64,000 bases of DNA from Brachypodium distachyon (taxonomy: Eukaryota; Streptophyta; Magnoliopsida; Poales; Poaceae), in the NCBI RefSeq assembly GCF_000005505.3, contig NC_016132.3, positions 58,604,914-58,668,913 of the forward strand, written 5' to 3'. The position numbers were made by a program, and so were the translations under genes. This document shows, piece by piece, positions 37,701-49,198 of the stretch. Within the stretch, counting starts at the first letter, position 1; every line of letters begins with the position of its first letter. The notes below the pieces were generated by a model. It was not told the origin of the DNA and made no database searches. It worked only from the letters and a program-made list of their open reading frames with translations.

Positions 37701-37735
37701 GCAAACCTGCGACCAACTATTGGAAGTTTTGCCAT
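34714..37735 (-). CDS. DUF707 membrane protein (403 aa, 14 exons)
   Basis: Exons: 37707-37735, 37495-37603, 37244-37390, 37051-37155, 36516-36599, 36202-36317, 36019-36120, 35820-35933, 35522-35578, 35371-35437, 35242-35295, 35036-35110, 34910-34945, 34714-34830. They total 404 codons in phase. It starts MAKLPIVGRSAARKPNES and has one N-terminal hydrophobic helix (about residues 22-40, LVVVTIVGVVFGFFIGI), so it is probably a type II membrane protein with a lumenal DUF707 domain. Domain motifs: KYLVTFTVGIAQKDNIN, LILLFHYDG, YEYIFIWDEDLG, GWCTDPHLPPCAAFVEIMAP, NDLVHGWGLDFALRKC and GVVDSQWIVHQVVPSLG. The DED and WGLDF signatures resemble glycosyltransferase-like folds (inference). The biochemical role is unknown. 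Confidence 0.9.
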
Positions 37736-38255
37736 CGCCTTAGTATACCAGCGTAGGTATAGAAGATGGAGTCTTGTGAGCGGAAACTGCTACACATTGC
37801 TCGATAAGAACATAATGACGGCGCAGGGAGATGGGAGCCTAATTATGTACACCAGCTCAGAAACGCAAACCTGGAGACAGCCACCAGTGGTACTTTGCAT
37901 CAAAATAAGGCATGAACAGTTACTGCTGCAACTAGAATTCAACATCTGTTTCACACTACTCTTTACTAGCAGTTATTACTACATAACTCTCGCAAAAAAA
38001 AAGAGTTATTGCTATATAAAAAATTCCCTTTTTAGGGGAACTAGAAACTAATTGCAACTGTTACAGGGGGGCGGAGCTACAGCCACGGGCGGAGGAGCCG
38101 GTAGGGCAAGGTAGGGCGGCCGCCCCACCTTGATTTTCGCCTCAGTTATGAATTGGGGAAGATGAAACTGGGAGAGCTAAAGGGCGGAATCCGTTCGTGG
38201 GGTGATGGGAGGAGAAACGGTCGGAAGAGAGGGGGGAGATCAACCTGCGGTGGAG

Positions 38256-38380
38256 GAAGACGAGCCAGGGGGGCTGGGGCGCTCGGCAGCGGTGGCGGTG
38301 CTGGCGAGAGGAGGAAGACGAGCCAGGGGGCTGGGGCGCTCGGCAGCGGTGGCGGTGCTGGCGCGAGGAGGAAGACGAGC
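38256..38380 (+). repeat. GC-rich tandem repeat, 58- and 57-bp units plus partial copy
   Basis: Units begin GAAGACGAGCCAGG at 38256, 38314 and 38371 and contain GCTCGGCAGCGGTGGCGGTG. The first two units differ by one G and a few substitutions. They lie in an open frame, but the peptide is low-complexity Gly/Arg and not credible as a gene. Confidence 0.85.
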
Positions 38381-39060
38381 CACGGAGCAGAGCCTGCGAG
38401 ATCTAATCTGGCCTAATTGTACATCGAGTTAGACTAAGATTAGGAAGAAATTCCTAATAAGATTAGGGGGATTTGATATGATCGTTAGCCCTAACTTTGC
38501 TGGGAGAAGAAAATTAAAGGCAACAGACATGGTGCGCAGGTCGAGGTGGCCTGACGCCGGAAATCCCACCACGTAGCAGCGACAAACGAGAGAGAAGGAG
38601 GTACTTGTATCAGTGAACTATGTGGTCGTAGAAAGTTGCTAACGTGGAGGTTGCCGCCTTAGGTACCATCGTCACCGCCAGATGAAGAGAAAAGACATGG
38701 CTCGGTGGCAAACTGAAGAACCGCAAGAAAGGTGATGTTGTTTTATGTCTTGGAATTGATTAAGAGCAATCTGTTTTGGCACCCAACATAGAAACGGAGA
38801 ACTTTTTTTTCACGAAGGAGGAACTTAGAACGATCAAACAAAAGAGTAGACGAGATTTTCATCGTTTGCACGTCACATGTCACAGATTTAACAAGTTTCT
38901 AGAAAATTAGACCTGATATCGCGGGCAGAGGGAGGGAGGGGTGTATTAGCTGCCCAACGGCTCACTTCGCTACTAACCGGGCTTAGCCTGTCCCGGTCTT
39001 CAAACTCACATATATACGGGTTGTGTTATGCTGCCCCGCTAAGGCAAAAGGCATGCCTAG

Positions 39061-39205
39061 GTAGGGCTGCAACTTTGTGACCCTCAGGGTACCCTTTGAC
39101 CCTCCTTAGTTCAAACAACTTTGTGTCATTTTAAAACTTTAGTTCATTTGGTTGAACTAAGAAGGGTCAATGGGTACCCTGAGGGTCAGGATGTTGCACC
39201 TCTAC
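39061..39205. mobile_element. Fold-back element, 145 bp, ~55-bp inverted repeats, 6-bp flanking repeat
   Basis: The left arm GTAGGGCTGCAACTTTGTGA with CCCTCAGGGTACCCTTTGAC is the imperfect inverse of the right arm ending GTACCCTGAGGGTCAGGATG and TTGCACCTCTAC. GCCTAG flanks both sides (39055-39060, 39206-39211), consistent with a target duplication. The termini are not Stowaway-like and the superfamily is not assigned. Confidence 0.75.
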
Positions 39206-40816
39206 GCCTAGGCACGACCCATGTGAAAAAAGAGGTAGTCGCGTAATTTCATGTCATGTAAATAAGAATTTGTCTTTTGCTTGTACTTGCATATTTTCCC
39301 GTCCTTTTAACTACGGCTCATGAAACGTTTCTCATAGAATTATTTTGGCTATATACAACAGTTGATGTCGATGCACGATTGCTCGCTATTGCCTTAATTT
39401 TGTTTTCTTTTACCTGCATTTCTTGTTTGATGACAATAGAGAATCATTATCACTTGTTGTATTTTTCTTTATTAAGTTATAAGAAGTTCCGATTTGACAA
39501 ATCATGTTTCGGCTTCTGTAGTTCTTGACGATGTATCTCTAGTACAGGTCCTGCACTCGCCGAATTGTCAAATAAGACTACCATACTAACTTAAGTTTCA
39601 TTTAGTACACGTACGGGCGTGATTTTCTCTTTGAAATTTTAGAAGTCATGTCCATCTGCTGAAAATTCACTAGACTACTAGTATCGTAGGGCACCACTAA
39701 TGGTCAACTGAACGGCATGTATCTGTAATATGTTTCTCGTTGTAGACAAAAGCTAGCTAAGTCCTCTATCAAACAAAGGTGTCTTGTCTTGTCATTGTCC
39801 GAGCTTATTAACTTGGTCGTTTTTGAGATGATCTTCTCTTGCTGGAATAGATCCATCCAATCATTTGTGGAGAGTCAAGAGAATTATAACACGTGTCTAA
39901 TGGGAATTATTGTCCTCCAGGCTTCAAAGGTCGATAGCTATATGAGCTTCCCCTTTATTTAGTCAACGTACGGCACCAAGATTACAAGTATACCGGATTG
40001 AACGTACGGGATTGATCACGGAAGAACTACGCACTACCCTGCATGCAATTTTGAAGCAGTTTTTCCCATGAGATCCTATACCACAAAAAATTTACCTTTT
40101 ATGATAACTATGCAACGATTAATCCTCTAGGTTTCTAGTATCTCTCTCTCAGTACAACCAAGTAGCTTTGTGTTTCGACTTCTTGTATAATTTAACATGA
40201 TATGACACTTAATTTCTACGTTTTTATGATTCATGTGTGTTTAAAATCCTGCGAATCAAAGAGGAGGAAATTACATACGAGTATTTACGATCCAAAATTT
40301 GTCCAAATGTTCAAATACCACTTAAAATTTCATATTTCCGTTTCCTTGTTTCTTCCCCCTTTCTTATGACTACTTTCAGAAATGCTCAACTGACGACGGC
40401 GGTTGATTTTGTACACACCCCAAAAATCTCAAGGGCAGATTTTTGAAAGCCAAAAATTTCGAGTGATATTTAATGATTCGAAGAAATTTTCAGGATCCTA
40501 AACACCCACACAAGTATTAGAGAGGGGCCATCGACTGGTGTAGAGAATTTTCTGGTGTGCAGCGCCCACAGAGAAGAAAAGGTTTGGGGTGGGTAGATAG
40601 TAGTAGGTGGGTCAAACACGCTCCAACCTACTACCAACAGCCGATGACATGCGGGCCCTTTTAAGGCCCCACCACCAGACCAGCCGCTGCCTACCCACCC
40701 TATCAATTCTCAACTCTTCCTCCTCGGATCCAACTCCAAGAGAACCACTCTCTCCTCCGCTCCTCGTCTCCCAATCGAGAGCTCACGAGGAGGAAGAGAG
40801 AAGAGAGAAGAAGGAG

Positions 40817-42562
40817 ATGGCGTCGGAGGGGTCCTCCAAGGTGTTCACCCTCGAGGAGGTCGCCAAGCACAGCTCCAAGGACGACTGCTGGCTCATCATC
40901 TCCGGAAAGGTCTCTCTTTTAACTCCCTGACTCTGATTCTACCCGGCTCCAGATTTCCCCGAGATCCGCCGCGTCGGTTGTTCCTTTCTCCCGGGAACCT
41001 CCGCCCGGAGGCCGGAGGATTAGTCGTCGTCTGATGCGCTGCGGGATTTCGAGGTGCCCTTCTTTTCCCTGGCGGCGGAATTCCCGAGGCTCCTCCTCCT
41101 CTCCTGATTCTGTGGTGGTTGGTACTACTAGGATAGGAAGAAGTACCGTCCAGTCTCCACGGGGCGGAAGATCTGAGCGGCTACACACACGTTTCGTACC
41201 TCTGAATTGTTGTTCCTTTTACTTGATGCATGGAATGGAATGGATGGCCTTTGTGAATTCTGATTTTACATGTTGTTGGGAAACTTGGGATTCGATGCTT
41301 GTTTTCTAGGATCGCATCTTGCGCAGATCCGAGGGACCTTGGGGGTGCACTGTGCTCTGTGATGAGCATGGCGACGACCGTGTCCATGTCTGCGGTGCCA
41401 ACATATACTACTTACTATATAGTGCTATATCATAGTATAATTGCATAGCACTGATTTGCACACAGGGTAGGACTGGGTACGCTATACCATAGTATAATCT
41501 CATCATTCAGACGACTGTGTTTCTTCTCAAATACTCTCTCCGTTCCGTTCCATAAAGGTTGGCGCGGTTTTGCCGCGCCAACCTTTATGGAACGGAGGGA
41601 GTAGTTGCAACACCTCGTGTGCCCCTTCCCTTGTGTTTCCAGTTCACCGGAAATCGATTAGCCTTGCTTCAATTGTGCAGTTTGATTTTGTCGGCGAAAG
41701 CTTACTATGCCGAGCAGACTTTCCCTTCGCCATTTTGGTTTTATTAGGTTACATGATGGTTAACTGTTCCCTTCTCACTTTTCGCTTCATGTGAGTTTTT
41801 GTTGTTTGAGATCATGTCTTGCTCACAACCTTGGAACGAGCATTTCATCAGGATGCTGCTTTGAAGAAGATAGTCGATGTACGTCTAGTTAATAGGCATG
41901 CAAGTACCTTAATTCTTGTTGAGTGTTGCCGCTGTACCAATTCTCTGTGTGCATGTCAAAGTCGTTTGGTAATCTGTCATCTTCGTGGAGTTCGCTTTCA
42001 GAGAAGCTGTTGATGTAGCACATGATATTAGGTGGCTTAGTTCCAAAAGCTGGGCTTTGTGGTCTAAGCGTGCCATTCTTGTTCTCAAAACGTATCCATC
42101 ATTTCCACAAACTTAACACTGACTGAAGAATATCTTGTGCTTCCCTAGGTGTACAATGTGACCAAGTTTCTCGATGATCACCCTGGAGGTGATGATGTCC
42201 TGCTGTCTTCAACTGGTACTGCCACATCACGTGTTTCTTTGGTAATTAAGGCTACAAACAAGAAAACTTTGGTTTCAGCTCACAAACTCACTTCTACATT
42301 TGCAGCCAAGGATGCAACTGACGACTTCGAGGATGTGGGGCACAGCACAACTGCTCGGGCAATGATGGATGAGTACTATGTGGGTGAGATCGACGCAACC
42401 ACAATACCCACCAAGGTGAAGTACACTCCGGCCAAGCAACCACACTACAACCAGGACAAGACCCCGGAGTTCGTCATCAAGATCCTCCAGTTTTTGGTCC
42501 CATTGGCGATACTGGGTCTGGCTGTCGCTGTACGGATCTACACCAAGTCGGAGTCTGCTTAG
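40817..42562 (+). CDS. Cytochrome b5, ER-anchored (138 aa, 3 exons)
   Basis: It is the electron donor to fatty-acid desaturases, hydroxylases and P450s at the ER. Exons: 40817-40909, 42149-42215, 42306-42562, total 139 codons. The N-terminal b5 fold starts KVFTLEEVAKHSSKDDCWLI. Heme-ligand histidines are in DHPGGDDV and in GHSTTARAMM. A C-terminal hydrophobic anchor (FVIKILQFLVPLAILGLAVAVRIY) is followed by the short basic tail TKSESA, typical of tail-anchored ER b5. Intron 2 is only 90 nt, has no stop and keeps frame, so unspliced mRNA would insert 30 residues into the heme pocket. Intron 1 (1.2 kb) holds a tiny MITE. Confidence 0.95.
41534..41601. mobile_element. 68-bp Stowaway MITE, almost a pure hairpin
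   Basis: GTTCCATAAAGGTTGGCGCG and its exact inverse CGCGCCAACCTTTATGGAAC enclose a very short centre. The outer ends are CTCTCTCCGTTC and GAACGGAGGGAG, with TA on both sides (41532-41533, 41602-41603). The left arm carries an extra 5-bp CGTTC duplication. It lies in cytochrome b5 intron 1. Confidence 0.93.
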
Positions 42563-45423
42563 TATTGTTGTCAGTCTTTCAAAAGAATCAAGAACTGAAT
42601 AAGTTTAGTGGGATTGCATATTTTGTACCAGCATGGCCTGTTCATGAATTGGGAACTATTCTCGACTGTCGTTGTGTTATGGTTCTAAGATGTCTACTGG
42701 TAAACTGTGACTCAAAAACGAATAGATATCTGGTTATATTTTCCATATCGCCGTTGAATGTTCCAATATACATATTATTGTTGAATTGATGTCATTTGTT
42801 GTGTATGTGCTTGTGTCCCCTGATTTTATTACATGTTTCTGATTCTGGATGTAATCCCATTTCCCCATTAGAGGACTTGTACGTGGACCATTCTTGTCTA
42901 GATCGCCATAAATAGGCACTATCAAAGCTACATATTTAATATAAGTAAATGAAATTGGGAACCGATTGATTTTTCCGAAGTTGATCCAGAAAGCAACAAA
43001 TGCTGACTGACTATAGGGAAAATGTCAACATCTGATAACTGCTGAGTGGATACATTTACAAGCTGATAACTGCTGAGTGATACATTTAACATCTGCTATA
43101 AGATGGCAACAAAAACAGCCTTGCCTGACACGATTGTATTACCAAATTCCATTGCTCACACATTGCTGATCATTTTTCAGTAGTCGGAAATGCATGTGAG
43201 CATAATGCGGTAACCCATTACAAACAAACATGACCTATCAAGTAAATGTCAATCTAAAAGTAATGCCAATACTAGTATCGAGTACATTCTGATGACTTCT
43301 TGCATCGGTTTTTGCTGAAGCCAGGCGACAAGTGGGACAGATGATCCAACAAATGAATGAACAAAATGATCTGACATCTAAAATTGCCTGAGCCTTGCTT
43401 TGCCTGCCATTAGAAACTAATGGAATGTTCAATCTTCAAGACATTTACCAAGCCAAAATTGTTTTCGATAGCATCTTCAGGAGTTAACCTTCAGTGGAGC
43501 CTGAAAAGGGATTCACATCAGGGACAGATTCAGTTACTCATCACCTAGCTGCAGACTAATACGAAGTCGCAAACTGGGTCAATAATTCACTTGAGCATAT
43601 CAGGCATTATAATTAACAGATCCAAGTTCAAGTTTTGAACTTGTGTATAGTTCTTTTTCCATATTAAACATGGTTCCTGTGATCGTAAACTGTGGTAATA
43701 CATCACCAAAATCACCTTCGGGGAATTGAAAGACAAAAGGACTAAATTTGGTCCACTTGCTCTCATGAAGGTTAGAACAATGAGTCGAGAAAATAAATCA
43801 CAAATGACATGAATGAGTAAGAACCAGAGTGACAAACATTTAATTAGTATCTAATTCACTCGATATGATAATCCACAGATCGGTGAAAGGTTCAAGTGGT
43901 TTATTTTGGCTGCATGTGAAATTCATGATTGCGTACTAAAACAGTTGATACCACAGTTATCATCAGTGATCTGTTCCATCTTCAACTTGAAATGGCAGCT
44001 ATACTTAGCTGCTTGCTTTTTTTCGCATCATTCACAATTTAAACTCAGGCAAGGGCAGTTTTTTATTGGCAGGACATGGGAGAATACCATGTGATGTTTC
44101 CGACTTCCGTCCAGGAATTACACAAGTATAAACGTAAAAAATAAGATGAAATTCCAAGTAACACTGACCTATGCCAAAAAAAGAAGAAGGAAACATACTG
44201 GTAACAGCTAACTGCTCAAGCAGAAGGGTCTCATCGTCAATGGATTACTACAGGTACATGTTCATTGCTGTGAACTTTCTACTCAATAGGTTTTGTCCCT
44301 ACAATGAGCCATGACTAGTAGGGACACTCTAATCTCTCCAATATTCTGTAACATACAACAATAACATATTTTCAACTACAGATGTAGTGATAATTGTAAT
44401 GCCAATCAACAGAAGATTAAGTTTTGTATTAATTCCAATACTATTAACTGTCAGCATATGATTTGGGAAGAAAACTAAGTTGGAAGCTTTCACTTAAGCT
44501 ACTTGTGAGACGCCCCACCGACACACATTACCAATAGTGGAAATGGGTTGAAGACTTGAAACAAGTAGTCTGCGCAAATTTGATCTGCCTCAGAAAATCT
44601 TGGTGAAAGATATAAAGTTGAATCACTTGAATGTACTAAACTTCTAATTTTATACTCTTGTGTCTTATGGTCCTACGGGAACAAGAATGGAGTTTCTTCA
44701 AATATATATGTTACAGTTTATGGTTCTAGTGTCCAATCGGTGAAAGTAGCTCACAATTGAAATGACAGCCCTTCATTTGGAAATTACAATACAGGTAGAT
44801 ACAAATTTCATCTTCACTTCCCCCGTCTTGATCATGGTTCAGGATTGGAAATGCCCCCCAGTTTTATGATTTTTTATACCAACTGCTTCAATCCAAAATA
44901 TCAATGCAAGACCTCCAAAATTAAATCATCAAGAGTGGAGACCTCCTTATATATAATACAATAAGTTCCTCTGTACTTCGAAACTGGGATCAATTTATCC
45001 AGCAGGGTTAAAACCGAACATAAAGATTATGCACCAAGCAATAGTAGACCCATTTATTTGAAAAGGTCAACCCTTTATGGATGCAAAGGGAAACATTGCA
45101 TAGATTTGGAGCATACATATTAACTCTAATTTGAAATTTAACACGAGGTACAGATTTTGGTGATCTTTCAAGTTTGAGGGGGATCCTTGAAACATCCATG
45201 CAACTCTATGATTTCTCTGTAAGATTGATGATAAACACTAGAATTTCAACCAACTAGAAAGATAGAAGCATGGGCTCATAAGGTCATGCACTTTGAGGTG
45301 ACATGACTGAACAATTATATTTCTATTTGAAAAATATTCAGACATTCAGTATTTCTCGCCTTGTTTTCTTTATAACAGGTGATACTGAGAATTGAGGCTG
45401 TAATACAAATTTCAGTATCGAGC
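42563..45423. other. Convergent 3' spacer between cytochrome b5 and GPDH
   Basis: 2.9 kb of AT-rich sequence without a supported coding region. A short direct repeat (GCTGAGTG...ATACATTTA with GATAACTGCTGAGTG) lies at about 43034-43090. Confidence 0.5.
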
Positions 45424-48400
45424 TCAGTAACATGGAGTAGAACCACCGATGATTGAGAGATTGGGCGTATGCTCACTGTATTCAACTATTGACGTAGGAG
45501 GAAGTTGTCCGATACATATCTCGTGTACAGTTGATAAAAGCGGAAACAGCTCCTGCCACCCGCGATAAGTCAATACTTCATAGACTTCTCTTGCTGTAGA
45601 TACCCCCTGTGAAACTAACAGATTAGATGTGCCGAGCAGTCGATGCCTTTGTTGTACATTCTGGGTCTCAGATATTTTCTTTACCTGGAGTTTTTGTCCA
45701 TGCAACATCTCTGCCTCTAGCTCATCAAAAGACCTGTCATAAAGATGATGAAGCAAAAGTATTATTCAACCACAGTAGGCAGAAAAACATGACTATGCTA
45801 TACTGACTCATTAGCATAGACCATGGACGTCACAAGACTTCTTTTGGATTCTCTAACAAAGGCAGACATAGTCAAAACTCTCCCTACATTAAAAAAGCAA
45901 ACATATTTAGAGAAGAAACCTTTTGCCACCATTCCTTGCAAAGGCCTCCGCCACTCTCCTGTTTCTCCCACCAACTGCCATGGAACTCTCAACAATTTTC
46001 AGCATTGTTCCATGGTTAACTGAGATTTGAGAATAATGGAGAATGAAGATACATACGGCATGTAGTTATAAGGTCAGCCACACCACAGCTCTCAAAGAAA
46101 GTGTTGTCTCTGACTGAAGGGAACAAAAGCTTTGAGAAAGCACGCATTTCCCGCAAACCAATCCTCATTATGGCAGCCTAACAAGTTGATAAAGACCATA
46201 AGATTATGCCATACAGATCCTTATCTTCATTCAAAATGCTTTCTATAACGCAATTTATACCTTGGTGTTATTTCCCATATCCAAGCCATCAACAAGGCCT
46301 GCAAGTTAATTTCACTACTTAAACCATTGAAATTGAAAGGAAATAATATGGATATAACCACACAGGATACTACTGTATACAAAACCTGCTGCAATGGCCA
46401 CAATATTTTTTAGTGTCCCACATAGTTCTACTCCCTCGATATCTTCTACCTGGACATGAAGGGTAAAAATTTAGAGATGCACTAATAAGAACCCAATACA
46501 CACATAATTTATTTCATGTTCAGTGATTTTGTTTTCTTACATAATACCAGATTCCCCCCCTTATTTTCTGCTTCTATTTGTCTATTAGCACCTCGGTAAC
46601 TGTTAAAAACTATATTTGTAATTTTAGCATTTAGTAAGAACATAACCTTAATAGTTTCACAAAATATCACTATGCCGGAAAGGCCGGAATGTGGCAATTT
46701 CAAGTCTTTATGAGGTTATAGTTGAAGAGCTTACAACAGAAACTAGGAAGTAAGGAGTGGTGAAAAGTTTAGCCCATCGCGATGCTGCTTCTTTATCTTC
46801 CCGATATCCAATTGTTGCTTCACTGAACTTCTCAACAGCAATCTGCATTTGAGATGCACACCTACCTGTTATTATTACTAGTTCGCCTTTGAAAAGGCTA
46901 CAAGAAATTTTGCATGGGAAGTTGAACAGATGCTTGCCTCATTTGCAATGTTGGCACCCATGAGGACACAACAATTGATTCCAAGTGTATCCGAAATTAA
47001 TTTTGATATCATGCATGGTCCTTCCATCTTGACCTCCATGCCCTTGATGAGGGATATGGCCTGTACTCCTGGTCTTAGTTTGCCGACAAGCTTCTTACAT
47101 ATACCCTCCACAAATTGATGGGGAGTCACAAAAACCAGCATATCTGCGTCTTTGACTGAGAAAGCCAGATTAAAAGTATTATGGGCACTTATTTGGCAAC
47201 ATGCAAACAGCATGATGTATAGCTGCAACTATAATCACAATAAGTTTATTTAAGAAATTAATACTGTCATGTGAACTATTATGTCTGAAATAGTATCCAT
47301 AGGCAAAAAGAAACAAAAAAATATTGAACATATTTGTGAACAGCATAGTTCTAGGTACTAAACCATTCGCCCATTTTTCTTCTTAAGTTTCCATGGTCAG
47401 CTAAAATTGCATCCAAGAGTAGTCTTTTTTTCCCTCCTAGTGATAATCAGAAATTGGTTAAAGTGCGGTTACCTGCACTCTCCAAGTCAGGGTCAGCAAT
47501 TACATTAGTTCCAAGCTTTATACCAGGTAAGTATTTGCAGTTCTCCTGAAACGCGTGAGAACAAAAATTATTTACTGCTGCACAAGGCATTGACCTTTCG
47601 GGAAAACAAAAACAGGCCAGATGCAAAAGTCTTAACACCTACATTTGCTCGGTTAATGCACTCGGATAGCTTCTCTCCTGTTGGCAAAGTTTCTTCAAAC
47701 ACCCACATCCTTACTTCATCTGCAAAAGAGTTAACCCCTAAAATTAATACTAATAGATACAAGAACTGTATCCTGTCAAATTTCCATGATGCGTACACTG
47801 ACAGAACACAATCAAACATTTGCCCGCAAAAAAAAGTTAATCATATAGTTTTGCAGGCTAATATCCTCCTACAGATTGCTAAGTGGAAATCTCAATCCTA
47901 TAGTTTTGCAGGCTGATATCCTCCTACAGATTGCTAAGTGGAAATGCCAATCGTATAGTTTTGCAGGCTGCTATCCTCCTAGAGATTGCTAAGTGGAAAT
48001 GTCATAGAGATGAAGGACCGACTGCTTATCTGATTCTGGATTATTATGTCAGTTAGCACCAGATGCTGCTTATCTGATTCTGGATTATCATGTCACCAGA
48101 TGCTGCTTATCTGATTCTGGATTATTATGTCAGCTAGCACTAAAAAAGAGCCCAATAAAAGGATAGGAATCATGTGGTCTCCAATTGCAGTGTCGCACGG
48201 CTACATGCAGCAAATACACATGCTAGAAACTAGCAATCCTAAATGGCATTGTCCAACAGTTGAATCAAGCATTCGCAGAGGCAGCGCCTGCATGTGAGAG
48301 GGGCTTTACGCCTTTACCGTAGAAGGAGGGCAGCTTGGCGGTGTTGGAGGCGAGGAGGCGGGAGGCGACGCTGCCCCAGTTGCCGCTGCCGATGACGGCC

Positions 48401-48435
48401 ACCCGGTGCTTGCTGCCGCCGTGCCCGTTCTCCAT
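45424..48435 (-). CDS. GPDHC1: NAD-dependent glycerol-3-phosphate dehydrogenase, cytosolic (367 aa, 11 exons)
   Basis: It interconverts dihydroxyacetone phosphate and glycerol-3-phosphate, linking glycolysis to lipid synthesis and NADH balance. Exons: 48318-48435, 47643-47719, 47473-47545, 46938-47155, 46735-46842, 46386-46449, 46261-46298, 46057-46177, 45920-45974, 45685-45733, 45424-45606; total 368 codons in phase. The NAD loop GSGNWGS is at residues 16-22. Other motifs are [29 protein letters not shown], the catalytic-lysine region [19 protein letters not shown], and the C-domain [12 protein letters not shown]. No transit peptide is present ([12 protein letters not shown]), so it is cytosolic. 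The intron after GANIANE (46937 leftwards) starts GCAAGC, a GC-AG intron. The gene symbol is by homology to Arabidopsis. Confidence 0.93.
47844..48008 (+). repeat. Minisatellite, three 55-bp units, in GPDH intron 1
   Basis: TATAGTTTTGCAGGCT with ATCCTCCTACAGATTGCTAA and GTGGAAAT recurs starting at 47844, 47899 and 47954, with a few substitutions between units. Confidence 0.92.
48023..48139 (+). repeat. Second minisatellite, three units of 37-44 bp, in GPDH intron 1
   Basis: TGCTTATCTGATTCTGGATT with AT(T/C)ATGTCA recurs at 48023, 48067 and 48104. The middle unit lacks the GTTAGC segment, so unit length varies. Confidence 0.9.
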
Positions 48436-49198
48436 CTCCGGCGGCCGGGTAAATGCAGAAATCCACAGAGACAATCCCACCGACTAATCCAGCAACACGA
48501 GAACAAGAACAAGGAAGGACCGACCGAGAAGAAGCCCGGAAATCAGCAGCTAATATACACGCAGAATATTGGGGAAGAGGGACGGACCGGCGGCGAGCAC
48601 AAGGGAAACCAGGAAGGAAAATGAATTCTTTTTTGAGAAGAATGGTGGAGAATGTTAGGAGGAGCGCGATGGCCACGGCCGGGCGGCTTCCCCAAGATTT
48701 GCTCGCCTTGTTTGCTTCGCGCGGCCGGCCCGTATTGCGATGTTGCTCTCACGGCAGGGGGCGGGACAGGAGGAAGGCAGAGGCGATGGATGATGATTCG
48801 TCGATCTGCTTCTCCTCTTCTCGGTTGTATCGGAGGCAGGAAGCGCACGGGCAGTGGTGAAATGAAATCGGAGCCAAGCCAACTTGGATCTCTTTAAACT
48901 CTGAAGCATTTACCATATGCCGCAGGACTGAGGATGGACGACACGTTATAATAGATGGACTCGATGAGGAAAACAGCGCGATCTGTACATAAAAGTATCA
49001 TCAGAGATCCATGTTATGACTAATTTCTTAGCAATCCAAAAATAAAGTATAGTTATCGTCATAAGATTTATGACTAGTTTATGGCATACCTTAAGTGTAG
49101 ACATTGCAAAGAAGCTGGACCTTACAGTCACTCCAAGTTAGCAAGAGAGGCAATTTGTTTCTGCAAACAAATGTGCAGTGTGTAATCTCTCAAACTTC
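48436..49198. other. GPDH 5' region and PPR 3' region
   Basis: The first 200-450 bp hold the GPDH leader and promoter. No gene is recognised in the remainder. Confidence 0.5.

Larger units (their letters stand above)
37736..40816. other. Gene-poor 3-kb stretch with tandem and fold-back repeats
   Basis: It contains the GC-rich tandem repeat at 38256-38380 and the fold-back element at 39061-39205, both listed separately. Short ORFs are not supported. The last 150 bases are the cytochrome b5 leader. Confidence 0.5.

Noticed and set aside
38153..38432. Open frames of 76-87 codons over the GC-rich repeat
   Set aside because: The Gly/Arg/Ala peptide results from tandem repeats and is open in more than one frame. 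It is not credible coding sequence.
47844..48139. Regularly spaced repeats resembling a CRISPR array
   Set aside because: The units are contiguous tandem copies with no unique spacers, in a plant intron. They are minisatellites.
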